Positions 32,521 through 44,688 of a stretch of DNA of 64,000 bases are shown here, piece after piece. A program made the position numbers and the translations under genes. A model generated the notes under the pieces. It had not been told where the DNA came from. It saw only the letters and a list, made by a program, of their open reading frames with translations, and made no database searches. This DNA comes from Prosapia bicincta. Its lineage: Eukaryota; Arthropoda; Insecta; Hemiptera; Cercopidae. Numbering within the stretch: the stretch's first letter is position 1; the number at the start of each line of letters is the position of its first letter. The stretch covers positions 69,072,010 to 69,136,009 of the forward strand of contig JBAIZL010000004.1 in assembly GCA_036971475.1 (NCBI GenBank), written 5' to 3'.

Positions 32521-33770
32521 GTAAGTGAAATCATATGACAAATTTATATTTACGATATAGCGTATCTGGAATAATATAAGAGCTTAGCATGTTGGTATAA
32601 GTTTTTCAAGTGTGAATGGTATTGTAATAAAAATGTTGTTGGGTCCTGAGACATTGTGAAAGTCCTCAGGAAGAATTGGAGGGCTGATACCTAAACAATA
32701 AAAAATTTAGTAACTTCTAATCGAATCGGTACTTGTAAAAGGAAATATACAGGATGATAGATAAAAACTTCAGGAACAAGGAAAAAGTAATAAAACTTGC
32801 CATACACTCTGAAAATTTCAAGTAAAACCACCTAACTTTTCAAAACCCAATACTTAATACATTCAAGGTTTTGTTTATAAAACACAGGATTGAGTCCAAC
32901 TACATTGCCTATGGTTGTAATAGGCCTAGAGCATGTAGCCAAAATAACTGACAATTTCAAGATTATATAAAACTCAAACAAATTATAGATCATTCACTTA
33001 TTGTAAAGTATATAAAATGTCATTATTAATGATATCAATTAAATTATTTCATTTTAAAAGTAATGTCATTCAAGTGGTTACCATTGTTGCATATGCACTG
33101 ATAAAGGGATTGTCTGAAGTTATTATTATGCAGTCAGGAAAGTTATTATTATTTGGAGGATTTCCAGTGGAATGCCCTTGATTTCCAGTCTATTTGTTTA
33201 TTTAAGGTGAACACAAGTACTAGAGGGTAGTACAAGGATAGATTTGGTTATAAAAATTAAAAATTCACTAACTACTAAATTTCAGTTAGCCTCACCATAA
33301 CATTGTAAATTCATATTGGTTTACATCTTTCCACACATTTTAATTATACAAAAACTTTCTGTTGGATTATAATTTTCTATTAAAACACTAAAAGCAGAGA
33401 CATTTGTTTTTGTTATGGTTATTCAATTCCATGCACAACTAATGTATAATGAGCTTTCATGGCATTGTGTGTGATAACATGGTTTTATTTACACTTTGTG
33501 ATCAATATTATATAAGGGAGTGTAGTAAGTAAAATAGAGATGTACAAAAGACACAACACACATATACAAACATTCAGAATAATTTAAACATTCTCCAACT
33601 ACTAAAGTAGCAAAAAATTAAGCCCTGGAGTAAGATTTGAAATATAAAAACATCACAAATGGAAGATATTAACACTTTGAACTAACACACGTTTCCCATA
33701 CCTAGTACACTACTCATCTAGCACTCAAATCACTCCTCTACAGCCATAAATCACACCTTGCTACTTTGTC
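32521..33770. other. Putative intron, no further gene seen
   Basis: AT-rich. AGGATAGATTTGGTTATAA at about 33237 is one of several dispersed copies of this short motif. No transposon ends were identified. Confidence 0.4.
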
Positions 33771-33774
33771 AATG

Positions 33775-34310
33775 AAGTGACGGTTTCAAAACGTGACTGC
33801 ACAGTAATATGCAATAGTTTAAAAAAAACAATGACTGAATCAGTGAAATCAAGGTGATTACAAAAATAAATCTTAGAACTAAAAATTATATAAATAAGAA
33901 ATAGGTCAAATTTTGTAATATTTTAGAGAAATATGTTCCTAAACAGGGAATAGTTCACTACCTTCGATGTTTTTTATTCAAATATTTCTTGAAAATAGGT
34001 TCTGAAGAAGGAAACATGTGTGATGGTTTCAAAACATGTCAGTACAGTAAATTGAAATAGTTTTCACTATTGGTTTAAAAAAAAACAATTATTTAATTAA
34101 TCAGTGAAATCAAGATGGTTGCAAAATTAAATTGTAGTAATTAAAAATTATATAAATGTTTAAATAGGTAAAATTTTGGAATATTTCAGACAAATATATT
34201 CCTAATTGAGTAATACTTCATTAACTTTGAGGTTTTTTATTTGCTTATCTCTTAAAAATTTGTTGTAAAGAAAGAAAAACATTATTAAAAACCTTAGTAA
34301 CTGTAAATTA
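33775..34310 (+). repeat. ~240-bp tandem repeat (2 copies plus part of a third)
   Basis: Copy 1 runs from about 33775 to 33999, copy 2 from about 34000 to 34258, and the start of copy 3 to about 34310. Shared blocks are GGTTTCAAAAC, AATCAGTGAAATCAAG, AAAAATTATATAAAT and AATAGGT.AAATTTTG.AATA. Each copy opens with a hammerhead-like segment, best preserved at 33998-34045. Tandem hammerhead-bearing units are known in PLE termini, retrozymes and some animal satellites. Confidence 0.6.
33998..34045 (+). ncRNA. Decayed hammerhead-like motif at tandem-repeat start
   Basis: CUGAAGA at 34002-34008 is an exact CUGANGA core. Stem II is GAAAC/GUUUC around a 10-base loop. The GAAA box is AAAA, a single change explained by CpG loss (UUUCGAAAC to UUUCAAAAC). 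CAUG is a self-complementary stem III and GUC the cleavage context. Stem I is poor (GUU with AGU). Confidence 0.35.
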
Positions 34311-34448
34311 TCCTTAAAAGTTATCATAAATATTGGAAGAACATAACTCGGTATCTTAAACATAGGCTACATTCAACTAAATAAATAAAACCCACTAACC
34401 AGAATATTATTTTTTTTTAAATTTTACTATAATTAGTTTAAGTAAATT

Positions 34449-37400
34449 GGGGGGTGATGTTGATCGCCTGCTCGTGGTGCCCCCTGCGTAATCTAAACGA
34501 TCAACTAAGGTTCGCCTAAAACGCGCTACACCAGTTGTTTATGTCGAAGCAACCAAAGAACCTTGCCAAAACGAACAACGGTCCTTCTCAGGACCTGGAC
34601 GAAGAGCTCCGCGTTATTTCCTGGAACGCCGGTGGCTTGACCAACTCAAAATTTTTAGAATTAAAACACACGATCTTACGATCGGACGCTGACCTTTTTT
34701 ATATATATGAAGCAGGTCTTGCAACCGAGGTCCAAGAATTTTATAAATTTAATGGATACACTATATACATACTTCCCAGAGCACGTCAGGTGGCATCTGG
34801 AATAGTGGCTGGAGTTAAAAACGAGGTGGTGGCCAAATTCTCAATAGCACATGCCATGGAAGACGACGATCTGCTTGAAGCCGTCACAACCAGGATATGG
34901 AAGGGCAAAAAACAATTTGTAATTCACGGACTATATAATCCGCCAAATAACCAACCTGGCATTAGTAACCTTTTTAATGACATTCAGCCTAACTGTATCC
35001 TAATAGGCGACTTTAACGCCCCATCAAAAAGATGGGGATATACCAGAACTTCCCCTGTTGGCCGCTGCATTGAAGACTTCGTGGATGATAACCTCCTAAC
35101 CGTAATGGACACGCCTCCAACATTCCTCTCATTTGCGGGATGTCTGTCACGTCCAGACCTGTGCCTGGCCCACTCAAATATACATGGAAACAGTCAAATC
35201 AAGCTTCTTGATGACGCTGCTGGATGTGGCCATAGAGCCCTTCTTTTAACCGTTAAACTAAAACAGAAGCCATACTCAAACACCAGAGCCCCGCGTTGGA
35301 ACTTCCAGAAAGGAAACTGGAAGCGATACAAAACAGTCACAGACCAATTAATAACAACCGATCTGTTGAAGGAAAACAAAGCAGAGGAAACCGTTAAACT
35401 GTTCAACCAAACCATACTGAGGTGCGCAACAGAGTGTGTACCAAGAGGACAAGTCAAGGGGTTCAAACCTTACTGGAATAAAGCACTAACATCGCTTAAG
35501 CAAGCTTGTAACACAGCAAGAAGATCCGCTGAAAGATCTGGAAACCTTATCGACTGTACCACTCTCAGACGAAAACAGTCTCAACTATCTAGAGAAATAA
35601 AACTTCAGAAAAAGACTGCTTACAAGACCTTCGTGAAAAAACTGGATTTTCGCAAGGATGGTGTCAAGGCACATAAATTCATAACAACACTTGAGAACAA
35701 AGGGACACCTCGTCAAACACACCCCCTACTATATGGCACACGGACACTCACCGACAAGAGAGACATGGCAAATGCATTTTGTTCCTACTATGCCAAGGTC
35801 AGTCGGATCTCAGCAGACAAAACGGTCAAAAGACACCTGAATAAGCATCCACCGCCGAACTGTCTGAACGAAAAGCAAGATAAGGTTTTTAATAAGCCTT
35901 TCACCTTAGCTGAGCTAGAAATGGCACTTTCAACCCTCAAGTGCAAAAAATCAGCTGGCCCGGATGGAATCTACACAGAGTTCCTGATCAATCTTGGTGA
36001 AGAGGCAAAGAAGACGCTCCTTAAAATCATAAATCTTACTTGGACAACACACGTTCCGGATCAATGGAGGAAAAGCGAAATCATACCTCTCTTGAAAAAA
36101 GGTAAACCTGCTGAGCAGGTTAGCAGTTACCGTCCGATTGCGCTTACAAGCATAACCAGTAAGCTTGCCGAACGATTAGTACTCCAAAGGCTTAAAGAAT
36201 TCTTGGATGACAATCATACTATCAGCGACGCTCAAGCTGGCTTCCGACCCAGAATGAACACTGTGGATCAGATTATGAAATTCACGCAGAACGTTAAGGA
36301 TGGTTTTAATTCCCACCAATCTACTCTTGCAGTTCTGGTAGACTTCCAATGTGCTTATGACAAAGTCTGGAGAAAAATGCTCCTTCATAAACTTATAAAC
36401 TGTGGACTTTCTGGTAATCTGCTTAGATGGATAAGATCCTTCCTTTCGCAAAGGCACATTAGAGTCCGGTTCAGTGGTTCCACTTCAAGATTCCGAATCC
36501 AGAGGGAGGGCCTGCCCCAAGGAGCCGTCCTAAGTTGCATGCTATTCAACGTTATGATAAACGATATTATTGCAGCCATCGGCGCAGTCCCAGGAGTCAA
36601 TGCCTTTCTTTACGCAGATGACCTCCTCCTGTGGGCCACTGGCAGTGGTCTAATCGGGCTTCAAGAGGTCCTCAACGCCGCACTGCTTAAACTACACCAA
36701 TGGGCTACCAAAAATTCAATGACAGTCAGTGGTAGCAAAACCTTATTCCAGCTGTTTACCCTTTCCACAAAGAAAACTATCAAACCCAGTCTTGAATATA
36801 ATGGCACCCAATTGAGAGAAGAGCATCTATCAACCTATCTAGGGGTCCAATTAGATAAAAAACTCACCTGGAAACAACACGTTGAAGACGCAGCGCAAAA
36901 AGGTTCCAGGCGCTCTCGCATTCTAAAGAGGCTAACAGCAACAAAGGGGGGGGCAAGCCAGGATGTACTAAGTTTAGTATACAAAACATATGTCAGGCCT
37001 GTCATGGAATATGGCAGCGAGGTTGTGGGAACAGCCAGCAATAGTATCTTGTCTAAACTTGACAAAGTCCAGAACGCTGCTTTGCGCACGATCACAGGAG
37101 CGGTCAAGACCACGCCCATCGCTGCTATGGAACTTCAAAGCGGTATTGAACCACTCGAATACCGACGAGACAAAAACTGTCTGAAATTCTGGGAAAGGAA
37201 TAAAAGAGCGCACAGTCGCTACTGGTCAAACTACCGCCCAGCATGTAAAAGGTTAAAAACACAAAAATCGCCACTAGCTCACGCAGAGTCATTAATCAAG
37301 AAGTATAATATCTCTCTGGGAGAACCGGCAGAACAGCTGAGAATTCCTCAAATTTATCCGAACTTGCCTAAGCCGAACTTCAACCTCTTGGACCACCACA

Positions 37401-38301
37401 GGACGAAAACTGATTCTCTTGGCGTGGAACTGAGGAAGTCTTTCTATCAGACAATACACAGCCTATACCCTTATAGACACTGGCTACACGTCTATACCGA
37501 TGGATCATCCATGCCTCAAACCGGTAACACAGGTGCAGGATTCTACTGCCACCTCTTTGAAGGCGCGATAGCCGTTGGCACTCCTAGCAGTAATTTTGAG
37601 GGAGAAGTAGCCGCCGTAAATGCAGCCTGCAATAAATTGTCATCTGTCGCTAACTTCAAAAACATCGTTTTCCTGGTTGATTCACAATCCGCTATAGCAG
37701 CCTTGTCCGGGAATTCTCCAACTGATAGCAGCCTGACGTTGGAAACAAGAATGACGCTAAACAAATTTCTGCAAGATGGATGGAACATAAAACTCCAATG
37801 GGTCCCAAGTCATGTAGATATAATGGGTAACGAAAGGGCTGACTTCTTGGCCAAAAGGGAACCACTCTGTGGCAGCCACAACTCAAGATGCCCCTATCAG
37901 CCGCAAAAGCGCTAATCGATGCCTCAGTAAAGCAGACAATGATGGCAGCATACCACGAAATCGCCAATGGAAAATCTTGGGAAAGGCTGGCAAAACCAGG
38001 ACCGATACGACACGAAGATCGATTCGTAGCGGTCCCCTCATTCCGTATCCTCACAGGACATGACCTCTTACCAGCCCACCTGCATCGCTTTGGCACCATG
38101 AGCTCTGCAGAATGCCCGCTGTGTAGCTATGTTCATTTTGACGCATGCCACCTGCGCACATGTCCTGCCTTGGAGGAGGAGCGAAAGAAGGGCGCACATC
38201 TAAAACCTGAGGAGCGAATCGCCATACTCTACTGGTCAGCGCGTCACCGAATGGCAGAAATGCCAAGAGTGGGCGTTGGCTAGTAAGTAAGTAAGTAAGT
38301 A
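34449..38301 (+). mobile_element. I-superfamily LINE (RNase H-bearing), nearly intact
   Basis: Flanked by a perfect 14-bp target duplication, AGTTTAAGTAAATT, at 34435-34448 and 38302-38315. The 3' end is a simple TAAG-type tail from 38281, as in I/Loa-like elements that end in short tandem repeats. One long ORF fills the body. Only 92 bases precede its ATG and no ORF1 is present, so it is 5' truncated or belongs to an ORF1-less type. GC content is clearly higher than the flanks. The duplication and nearly open ORF indicate a very recent insertion. Confidence 0.93.
34541..38283 (+). CDS. LINE ORF2: endonuclease, reverse transcriptase, RNase H, zinc knuckle
   Basis: The start chosen is the ATG at 34541; the frame is open to 37915 (1124 residues). 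Residues about 22-230 are an APE-type endonuclease (VISWNAGG, GDFNA at 156-160, RPDL, GHRALLLT). The RT covers about 400-800 with KKSAGPDGIY, SYRPIALTS, LVDFQCAYDKVW, LPQGAVLSCMLFN and the catalytic YADD at 691-694. RNase H starts at about 985 with YTDGSS, then NFEGEVAA, VDSQSAIAAL and NERADF, so all its acidic residues are present. A single lost base in an A-run near 37851-37856 shifts the frame. The other frame continues to TAG at 38281-38283 and ends in a zinc knuckle (CPLCSYVHFDACHLRTC). It would nick and prime at chromosomal targets. The frameshift may be real or a homopolymer sequencing error. Confidence 0.92.
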
Positions 38302-38315
38302 AGTTTAAGTAAATT

Positions 38316-41090
38316 TCCATTATACAGTAATCATCTTCTCAAGTACTTCTGAAGATGATTACCATTTAATTGAAATGTACATAAATTAATTGTAGTAAAA
38401 TAAAAGTTTGTGTGTTCTCTTTAGCGGGTTTCTATTTATTTTGTTAAAATTAGTTTACATAAAATAAAAGATTTTTATATTCTGGTTTGTGGTTTTTTAT
38501 TTATTTAATTAAAATTAGTCCACAGTACTCAAGACATTTATTAATAGGCTACTCCTGTATGAATAAATTCTTAAAAGATTACTGTATTATGTTATATGAC
38601 ATTACCATGATGATATATTAAATTATAACTACAAATTATCAGATTAGGATAGATTTGATTTTTTAAAAAATAGAAAATTAACCTAGGTATCATTAAAACA
38701 ATGATTCTCGGTATCTAGATAACATCAATTATTACTTGCTAATTGTAGAAAATACGTTTTGCACAAAAAGTATTAACACATTGTGTTAATGCCCCCCCCC
38801 CCAAAAAAAAAAGAAAAAATACATTTTTCATTTCCAACACATTCAGAGGATATAAAATTAAGTTTTAAATTTTGTAAAACAAGAGTACCACATTACAATA
38901 TAGCCACATTAGAATATGGGAATTAAATAATCAGTTTGGACAGATCTGGGTTTTATTAGAAAATAATACTAATCAACGCCATAAATTCATACCTTGCGCC
39001 TCCTTGGTTCGTGTTAGGCCTATACAAAAATTCACTTTTTATTTTCTTATTAATTAATTACATTGTGTTGCTCAGGTTTATATCCTTTTTTTATTACTAA
39101 GTTTAGTCTAACTGGATCCTTTGTATCTATATTTTACCAAATCTTTCTAATAATATGATATTAATATAGTGCAGCAATTCCACAACATTTAATTCACACA
39201 AAAACTTTGTTTGTGAAGTTAGGTTGTCAAAGTTTTAAATTTTAGGGGGCCAGTATCATGTTTTATCAAGTTGTTTAAATAGGAACAAATTTTCAGGTGA
39301 TAATCTATTTGTGTGTGTGCACAAAATAAATGTTGTCTGTTACGGCTAATCATTGTATTACTAAGTTAATTTCATATTCTTTACTGTGATATAAGTAATT
39401 TTTTAACAATTTATGGATACAAAAGTAGCCAATGTTTGTAAAGTGAGGTTATAATTACATTCTATTATTTAGCAAAACTTTAAAGGACTATTTATGGTTT
39501 CCAAGGTTTTAAATAATGTTTCTATGTTTAGAATGTATTTTAAGTAAGTAATGTAAATAGCAAAAAAATCTACGATGGTCGAATAATAGTAAACTTTTAC
39601 AGCTAAATCTATAAAAGATATCTTCCAGTGTAATATGTAATATGCAAGTTACTGCAACACAAGTTGTTATTATCTATGTTGAAAAATATATGATGAAAAA
39701 TGAATAATACAAATAGAATATCATTCTTTATTCACATATGTATAGATTGTGAGTTCAAATGATTAACTCTTTGAGACAAGTTAATTCTAGTAGAGATAGT
39801 ACAAAGTTGATTTTTTGTTTTCTTTTATAATCAAACCTATCCTATCAAAATACTTTGTACTTATATTTTAATATAGGTAGGTAGTAACATTCTATAATTT
39901 AGTTCTGTCTTTTATTAAGAAACATTAAGCTCATATTGTTTGGCATAGTTTTTAAAATTCATCTAGCTTTGCTTTCTGTTCAATTTCTGTACTGAGCATA
40001 ACCAATTGCGCGCAAGCTATTGGCACACGCTCTAATGTGCAATACTCTCACCATTTTTTCTGGCAGTGTGTATCTCAACTCCTGACAATGATTGTTAGGT
40101 CTATTGTCCTTGCCATTTTTGGGTTATTTCTTACATGTAGATTTCACCCTATTTAATATTCACTCATTCATTTTATAAGAAATGTGAATTATCTCGAAAC
40201 AAAGTTATTACTTTTATAACCTTTAACTAGTTATTAACCTCACATTGTAATTATTTTATTTTTGAATGTAATTTGACAAGTGTTTAGCACTTGTTAAACT
40301 AGCTAGTGAAACGTTTCCTATTATTTTAGCAAAAAGTTGAACTTGAGTAATTTCAAGTGTTTGATGAACAGTTCTAGTGGTGTGGACACCCAATGCCGTC
40401 ATCGACATCTTAAAAATATATTTGAATCGCTTACAACTAAGGTTTAAAAGATTGTAAAATAATGATTTTTTTCATTGGCACATAGATTATGATGTGGAAG
40501 TTATATGCAGAGTTAGAATATGACGCAGAATGTATGTTTATTTCTGCATTAATATGAATAAGAACTACTTGTTATTTATTCAAGTTCTACTTTAAAACAT
40601 ATCCAGAATATTCCTGTAGTTTTTTTTAGCAATTTTGACAATTTGCTTTGGAAAATTCGATTTTTGACTTTATAAAGAAGTGAGTAGATTTAGTCTATTT
40701 TGCCTTGGAGTTATAGAGATAAAAAGAATAATTTATATTAATTTTTGTATATTATTGAAAGAATAGTGAGGAAAATGGTTTTTGGGGATGACTCGATTTT
40801 CTGCTCTATGCCAAACTGTGTTTAACTGTCTTAATAAAAACTATATTGTACTCATGCAATGTAAAGCTATATGCAAATATAATAACCTCTTGAGGAGAGT
40901 TCCTAGTGCTAGTGTGTAGTGAGGGTCAGAGCAAATATAGTGTTGATGTTACTTTATTGCAAATTAATATTTGTAAAATATTTGCTCTCTATAGTAATAC
41001 TTATCAAAGTGGTAAGGCAGCAATGTCTGTTATAGAACATTTTCTTATCACCGATTTCAAGCATTCTTGCAAAAATATTCCTATAACACA
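38316..41090. other. Intergenic, AT-rich, no gene seen
   Basis: No coding exon recognised. AGGATAGATTTGATT at about 38644 and its inverted relative near 39835 are dispersed-motif copies. A C-run followed by an A-run lies at about 38790-38820. At about 40260-40330, CACTTGTTAAACTAGC and GTGAAACGTTTCC resemble a PLE-type terminus but are too short to assign. Confidence 0.5.
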
Positions 41091-41129
41091 TAGAACAGAA
41101 TAAAATCATAAATAACAACAAACACGCAG

Positions 41130-42123
41130 ACAAGATAATATATTGGCACAGATATGTAGATGACGTTATAATACTATACCGAGGAAACATAAGACAATGC
41201 CAATAACTCCAAACACTTATAAACAAAATACACAAAAATATCCAGTTCAATGCAGAGTTTGAAAACAATAAAACATTGAATTTCTTAGATATCACCATAA
41301 CAAACAATCAAAACAAACATGAATTCAACATATACCGCAAGCCAACCATGACAGACACACTGATACACAATTCATCGAACCACACAATACAACATAAACA
41401 TGCAGCATTCAAACATTTACTACTCAGACTAAATAAGATACCTATGTCCACAACTAACTACACAGAGGAACTAAACACAATAAAATATTTAGCTCACAAA
41501 AATGGATATGACAATTATTTAATAGACAAACTACACAGAAAATACTCAACAAGAACAGTAACAACAACACAAACAACAAAAACACCAATACAAACAAATT
41601 CATCACCCTCACATACATAAACAAACTTACAAATAAAATAGCACACCAATTCAAAAAAGCAGGATACAATGTAACTTACAGAACAACAAATAAAAGCCAA
41701 AAAGCTATTAGACAAAGCATTAATAAAAATACCAACACATACAATAACCCAGGAGTATACAAACTAAAATGCAACTACTGCAATAAGTTCTATATCAGGC
41801 AAACAGGCAGATCTTTTGCTGAAAGATATAAAGAAAACAAAAGCGCACTGCACACTACTATTGAATCCACCTTCGCAAATCACATCATGAACACTAAACA
41901 CTCATGCAAAAGTATGGAAAATAACATGAGCATCCTCCACACATGCAACAATGGCCATAAATTAAACACACTAGAACAGTATGAAATATATAGACATAGC
42001 AACACATATAAAAATTACATCTTGAATGAACAAACATGGCACAGATCACACATACACTTCGATTACATCACTTCTTACTTTCAAAATAATGGTACCGAGG
42101 AAGGACAACTGCAGCATTTCTAG
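41130..42123 (+). pseudogene. PLE-A reverse transcriptase and GIY-YIG endonuclease
   Basis: The RT catalytic motif is RYVDDVIILYRGN near 41155. The thumb region has KTLNFLDITITNNQNKHEFN and IYRKPTMTDTLIHNSSNHT. After a stop at about 41205 and another at 41618, the linker KKAGYNVTYRTTNKSQKAIR leads to GVYKLKCNYCNKFYIRQTGR, where the usual YIG is YIR, then SFAERYKENK. The C-terminal part reads TFANHIMNTKHSCKSMENNM and LNTLEQYEIYRH, ending with TAG at 42121-42123. The changed YIG glycine and the stops make it inactive. Confidence 0.85.
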
Positions 42124-42135
42124 CGGCAAAAATAC

Positions 42136-42166
42136 GAGGCTGAAGAAGTCATAAGAACGTTTCCTC
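42136..42166 (+). ncRNA. Hammerhead-like motif downstream of PLE-A
   Basis: GAGG (42136-42139) and CCUC (42163-42166) form stem I. CUGAAGA (42140-42146) is an exact core. GUC-AUAA-GA is a shortened stem II. The expected CGAAAC is reduced to AAC before GUUU, so the GAAA box appears deleted in this copy. Position just after the endonuclease stop matches known hammerheads in PLE termini. Confidence 0.4.
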
Positions 42167-42625
42167 CAAGTGTAAGTTAACAATTTAACAACTTTTAGTT
42201 AACAAAAAGTCTGGTCGCAAGTAATGGCAAAAGTGTAATAAGAATTAGCAACCAGCTCGTCATTAACAGCAACATGATTTTGATATTCTTATCAAATATA
42301 AGTTTTTCCATGTAGGTTAATTAATTCATAGGCAAAAGTTTCTTTAAATTTGATAGTTTACTTTGACTATTGCAGCCTACATAATATGTCACTAAAATCC
42401 CTGTATAGCACAAATTTATTTCAGGCATGAAAAGATAAATTTATTAATGTAGATATTTGTTACATAAACTACACGTATAGTAATCTACATTTGGTGCACT
42501 ATTTTATAATTGAATAATCACGGGATAATGTCTGTGTGAAACTTATTTGGATTTTTAGTAATTAGAAAGTCTTTTAAAAATTTGTAGTGTAGATTAGTTG
42601 TAAATTAAATATCTAAGAAAAATTA

Positions 42626-43691
42626 CAGTAAAACCTCTCATATCTGGATGAATATGGGGACAACCCGATCCACAAAACAAATAATCGCAACCATTCCTAT
42701 TGGAAGTAGATCTTTGTTTGTTTTAAGTAAATAGGTTACAATTATTGAAGATTGTAATTAGCAATATTAATTTAATAGCAATATAGAACTGTACGTGCAA
42801 TTTAGTTATATGCCTGTATGTACAGGTCCTTAATACAGTATATACATATGTACATTAATTATCACTTTTGGTAAAAAAAAGTAATGGGTTTTACTTAGTC
42901 TAATGGGGAAAGCATTTCTCTGATGAAATATCCCTCCACCTTCGAAAGAGTAGACTTTCGGCTGCTGTTGCTTCGCATTTTTGTTAGACATACTCGATCA
43001 GCTGATCAAATGCCTGGAAAGCTTCACTATGTGTCATGGTTTGTTTTTTTGTCATCTTTGTCAGGTGGTGGCTGAGTGCTTGCTAAGTCTATAATATCAC
43101 TAGTAGTAAACTCATGAACCTCATCATCTTCCATCCATTCATTCACACCAACACTGTTAATGTTCTTACTACCAGGGATGTTTCGGAGAAGACTGATGAT
43201 TTCGTCATTTGTTTCACTAATAATGTTTTCCTTTCTAATGAGTTTTCAGTCTCCTAATTGTTTTATGATCAAATAGTTTTTGTCATGATTTAACTATTGT
43301 TATGGATTTGATTGCATCAGATGATGTAGCAATCCATAAAGCAACATCTAGCAAGCCTACGAGTTTTATTCACTTGGAAACACTTCTTCCTGCTTTCATA
43401 CCAGCGATTATAACTGTTAGTAACTTAGGCAAAGAACAAAGAAGTTTTTTCCACATTTCTGCCATACTGTATATTGTAGATTACAAATTTTGGGTAAAAT
43501 AACTAACTAAATTACCTAAGTGCCCAAAATCCTGGGGAATATATTTAAACTGAACAATACATAGACTCAAACACAACTGGTTAAGTTGGGAAAGAACAAA
43601 GAGCCGACTACTAGCGCCAGAGAATTGGCCTGACGGAAGAAAGACGCTTACTTTATTTTCATATTATTTCCGGATAAGAGAGGTTTAACTG
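42626..43691 (-). mobile_element. Internally deleted Tigger/pogo element
   Basis: Ends CAGTAAAACCTCTCATATCT at 42626 and, inverted, CAGTTAAACCTCTCTTATCC ending at 43691, flanked by TA at 42624-42625 and 43692-43693. On the minus strand the interior retains the C-terminal part of the transposase (IISETNDEIISLLRNIPG, WMEDDEVHEFTTSDII, SEAFQAFDQLIEYV). The DDE domain is gone. It is a different Tigger family from the one at 11735. Confidence 0.8.
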
Positions 43692-44214
43692 TACCTCGTT
43701 AATTGAGATAATGTGGAAAGTTGATTGCTTTTTATTTACAAATCTGTAACATAAATAAATTAAAAATATGTCACTAAAATCTCTTGAACATATATTTGTA
43801 TGTTACACTTGCCTATAGTAGCACTTTTACAGGATCATACAATTACATTTACAGACAAACAAATACATAAATTTAACTAACAGTTTATCAAAAACCCACC
43901 AACACCAATACTACCATTCACAGTTCTTCAAACCACCCTCCCAAACTCAGACTAGCCGCTTACATTGGTTACATACCAATGGATACAACACAACAATGAT
44001 TGATGTACAATACAACCATCTGAAAAATAAAATCAATAACATAACCCCAAATACTCAACATGACAAACCTATTACGTACTTAAAACAACAATACAAGCCA
44101 CTCAAAGCTCATAAAAATCCAAAACATTTTACAAAAAATTATTACAAAATACTCTATTCCACCCCAACACCCTAAACAAACCCAACATCAGAAACAAAGA
44201 TATTTAAAACTTTG

Positions 44215-44520
44215 TCAGTGTTTACAAACTAACTTGCAGTTTGTGCCCCATTTTTTACATAGGTCAGACAGTAAGGCCATTTTACATATGCTACCAAGGC
44301 CACATACAAGTCTTCACAAACAAAAGCATTCAATCAAACTTTGCTGAACATCTCATATCCACTAAAAACATCTACATAAACCTAACATGAAACCTACAAA
44401 TTCTACAAAAACAAAACAAAAATAACAAACGCTACATTACCAAACAGTATAAAATATACAAAACTTTCAAACCACACCCAACACACTTAATTAACACCCA
44501 ATTATATTATAACTGAAGTA
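44215..44520 (+). pseudogene. PLE-B GIY-YIG endonuclease remnant
   Basis: The frame reads SVYKLTCSLCPIFYIGQTVR, then PFYICYQGHIQVFTNKSIQS and NFAEHLISTKNIYINLT, a GIY-YIG domain with the YIG intact but stops downstream. Degenerate linker sequence precedes it from about 43900. Confidence 0.65.
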
Positions 44521-44627
44521 CACTTTTCGTTATTTTAACCCCAAATACTCTTTTAAAAATACATTTAACACCTAAATTCTATCCCATCCCAACTTAACCT
44601 AAAACAACCAAGATGTCAGTTGCGGCC

Positions 44628-44665
44628 TGAGTTGATAATGAAACATATCTTCAACATCGGCCGTC
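44628..44665 (+). ncRNA. Decayed hammerhead-like motif of PLE-B
   Basis: UGAG, UUGAUAA, U, GAA...UUC, AACA, then CGGCCGUC. It is the plus-strand relative of the better motif at 31414-31455 and keeps the U and A at core positions 3 and 8. The GAAA box and stem II are eroded. Confidence 0.28.
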
Positions 44666-44688
44666 TTTAAATAATCAATGCTACTTTA

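Larger units (their letters stand above)
41095..42180 (+). mobile_element. Penelope-like element A (PLE-A), 5' truncated
   Basis: Carries the RT palm, thumb and GIY-YIG endonuclease in order on the plus strand, followed 15 bases after the stop by a hammerhead-like motif. The fingers and N-terminal half are missing. No inverted terminus was recognised at the 5' end. Confidence 0.85.

Noticed and set aside
34990..38320. Minus-strand frames of 64-135 codons across the LINE
   Set aside because: They are shadows of the plus-strand ORF2, with no domain and no conserved motif.
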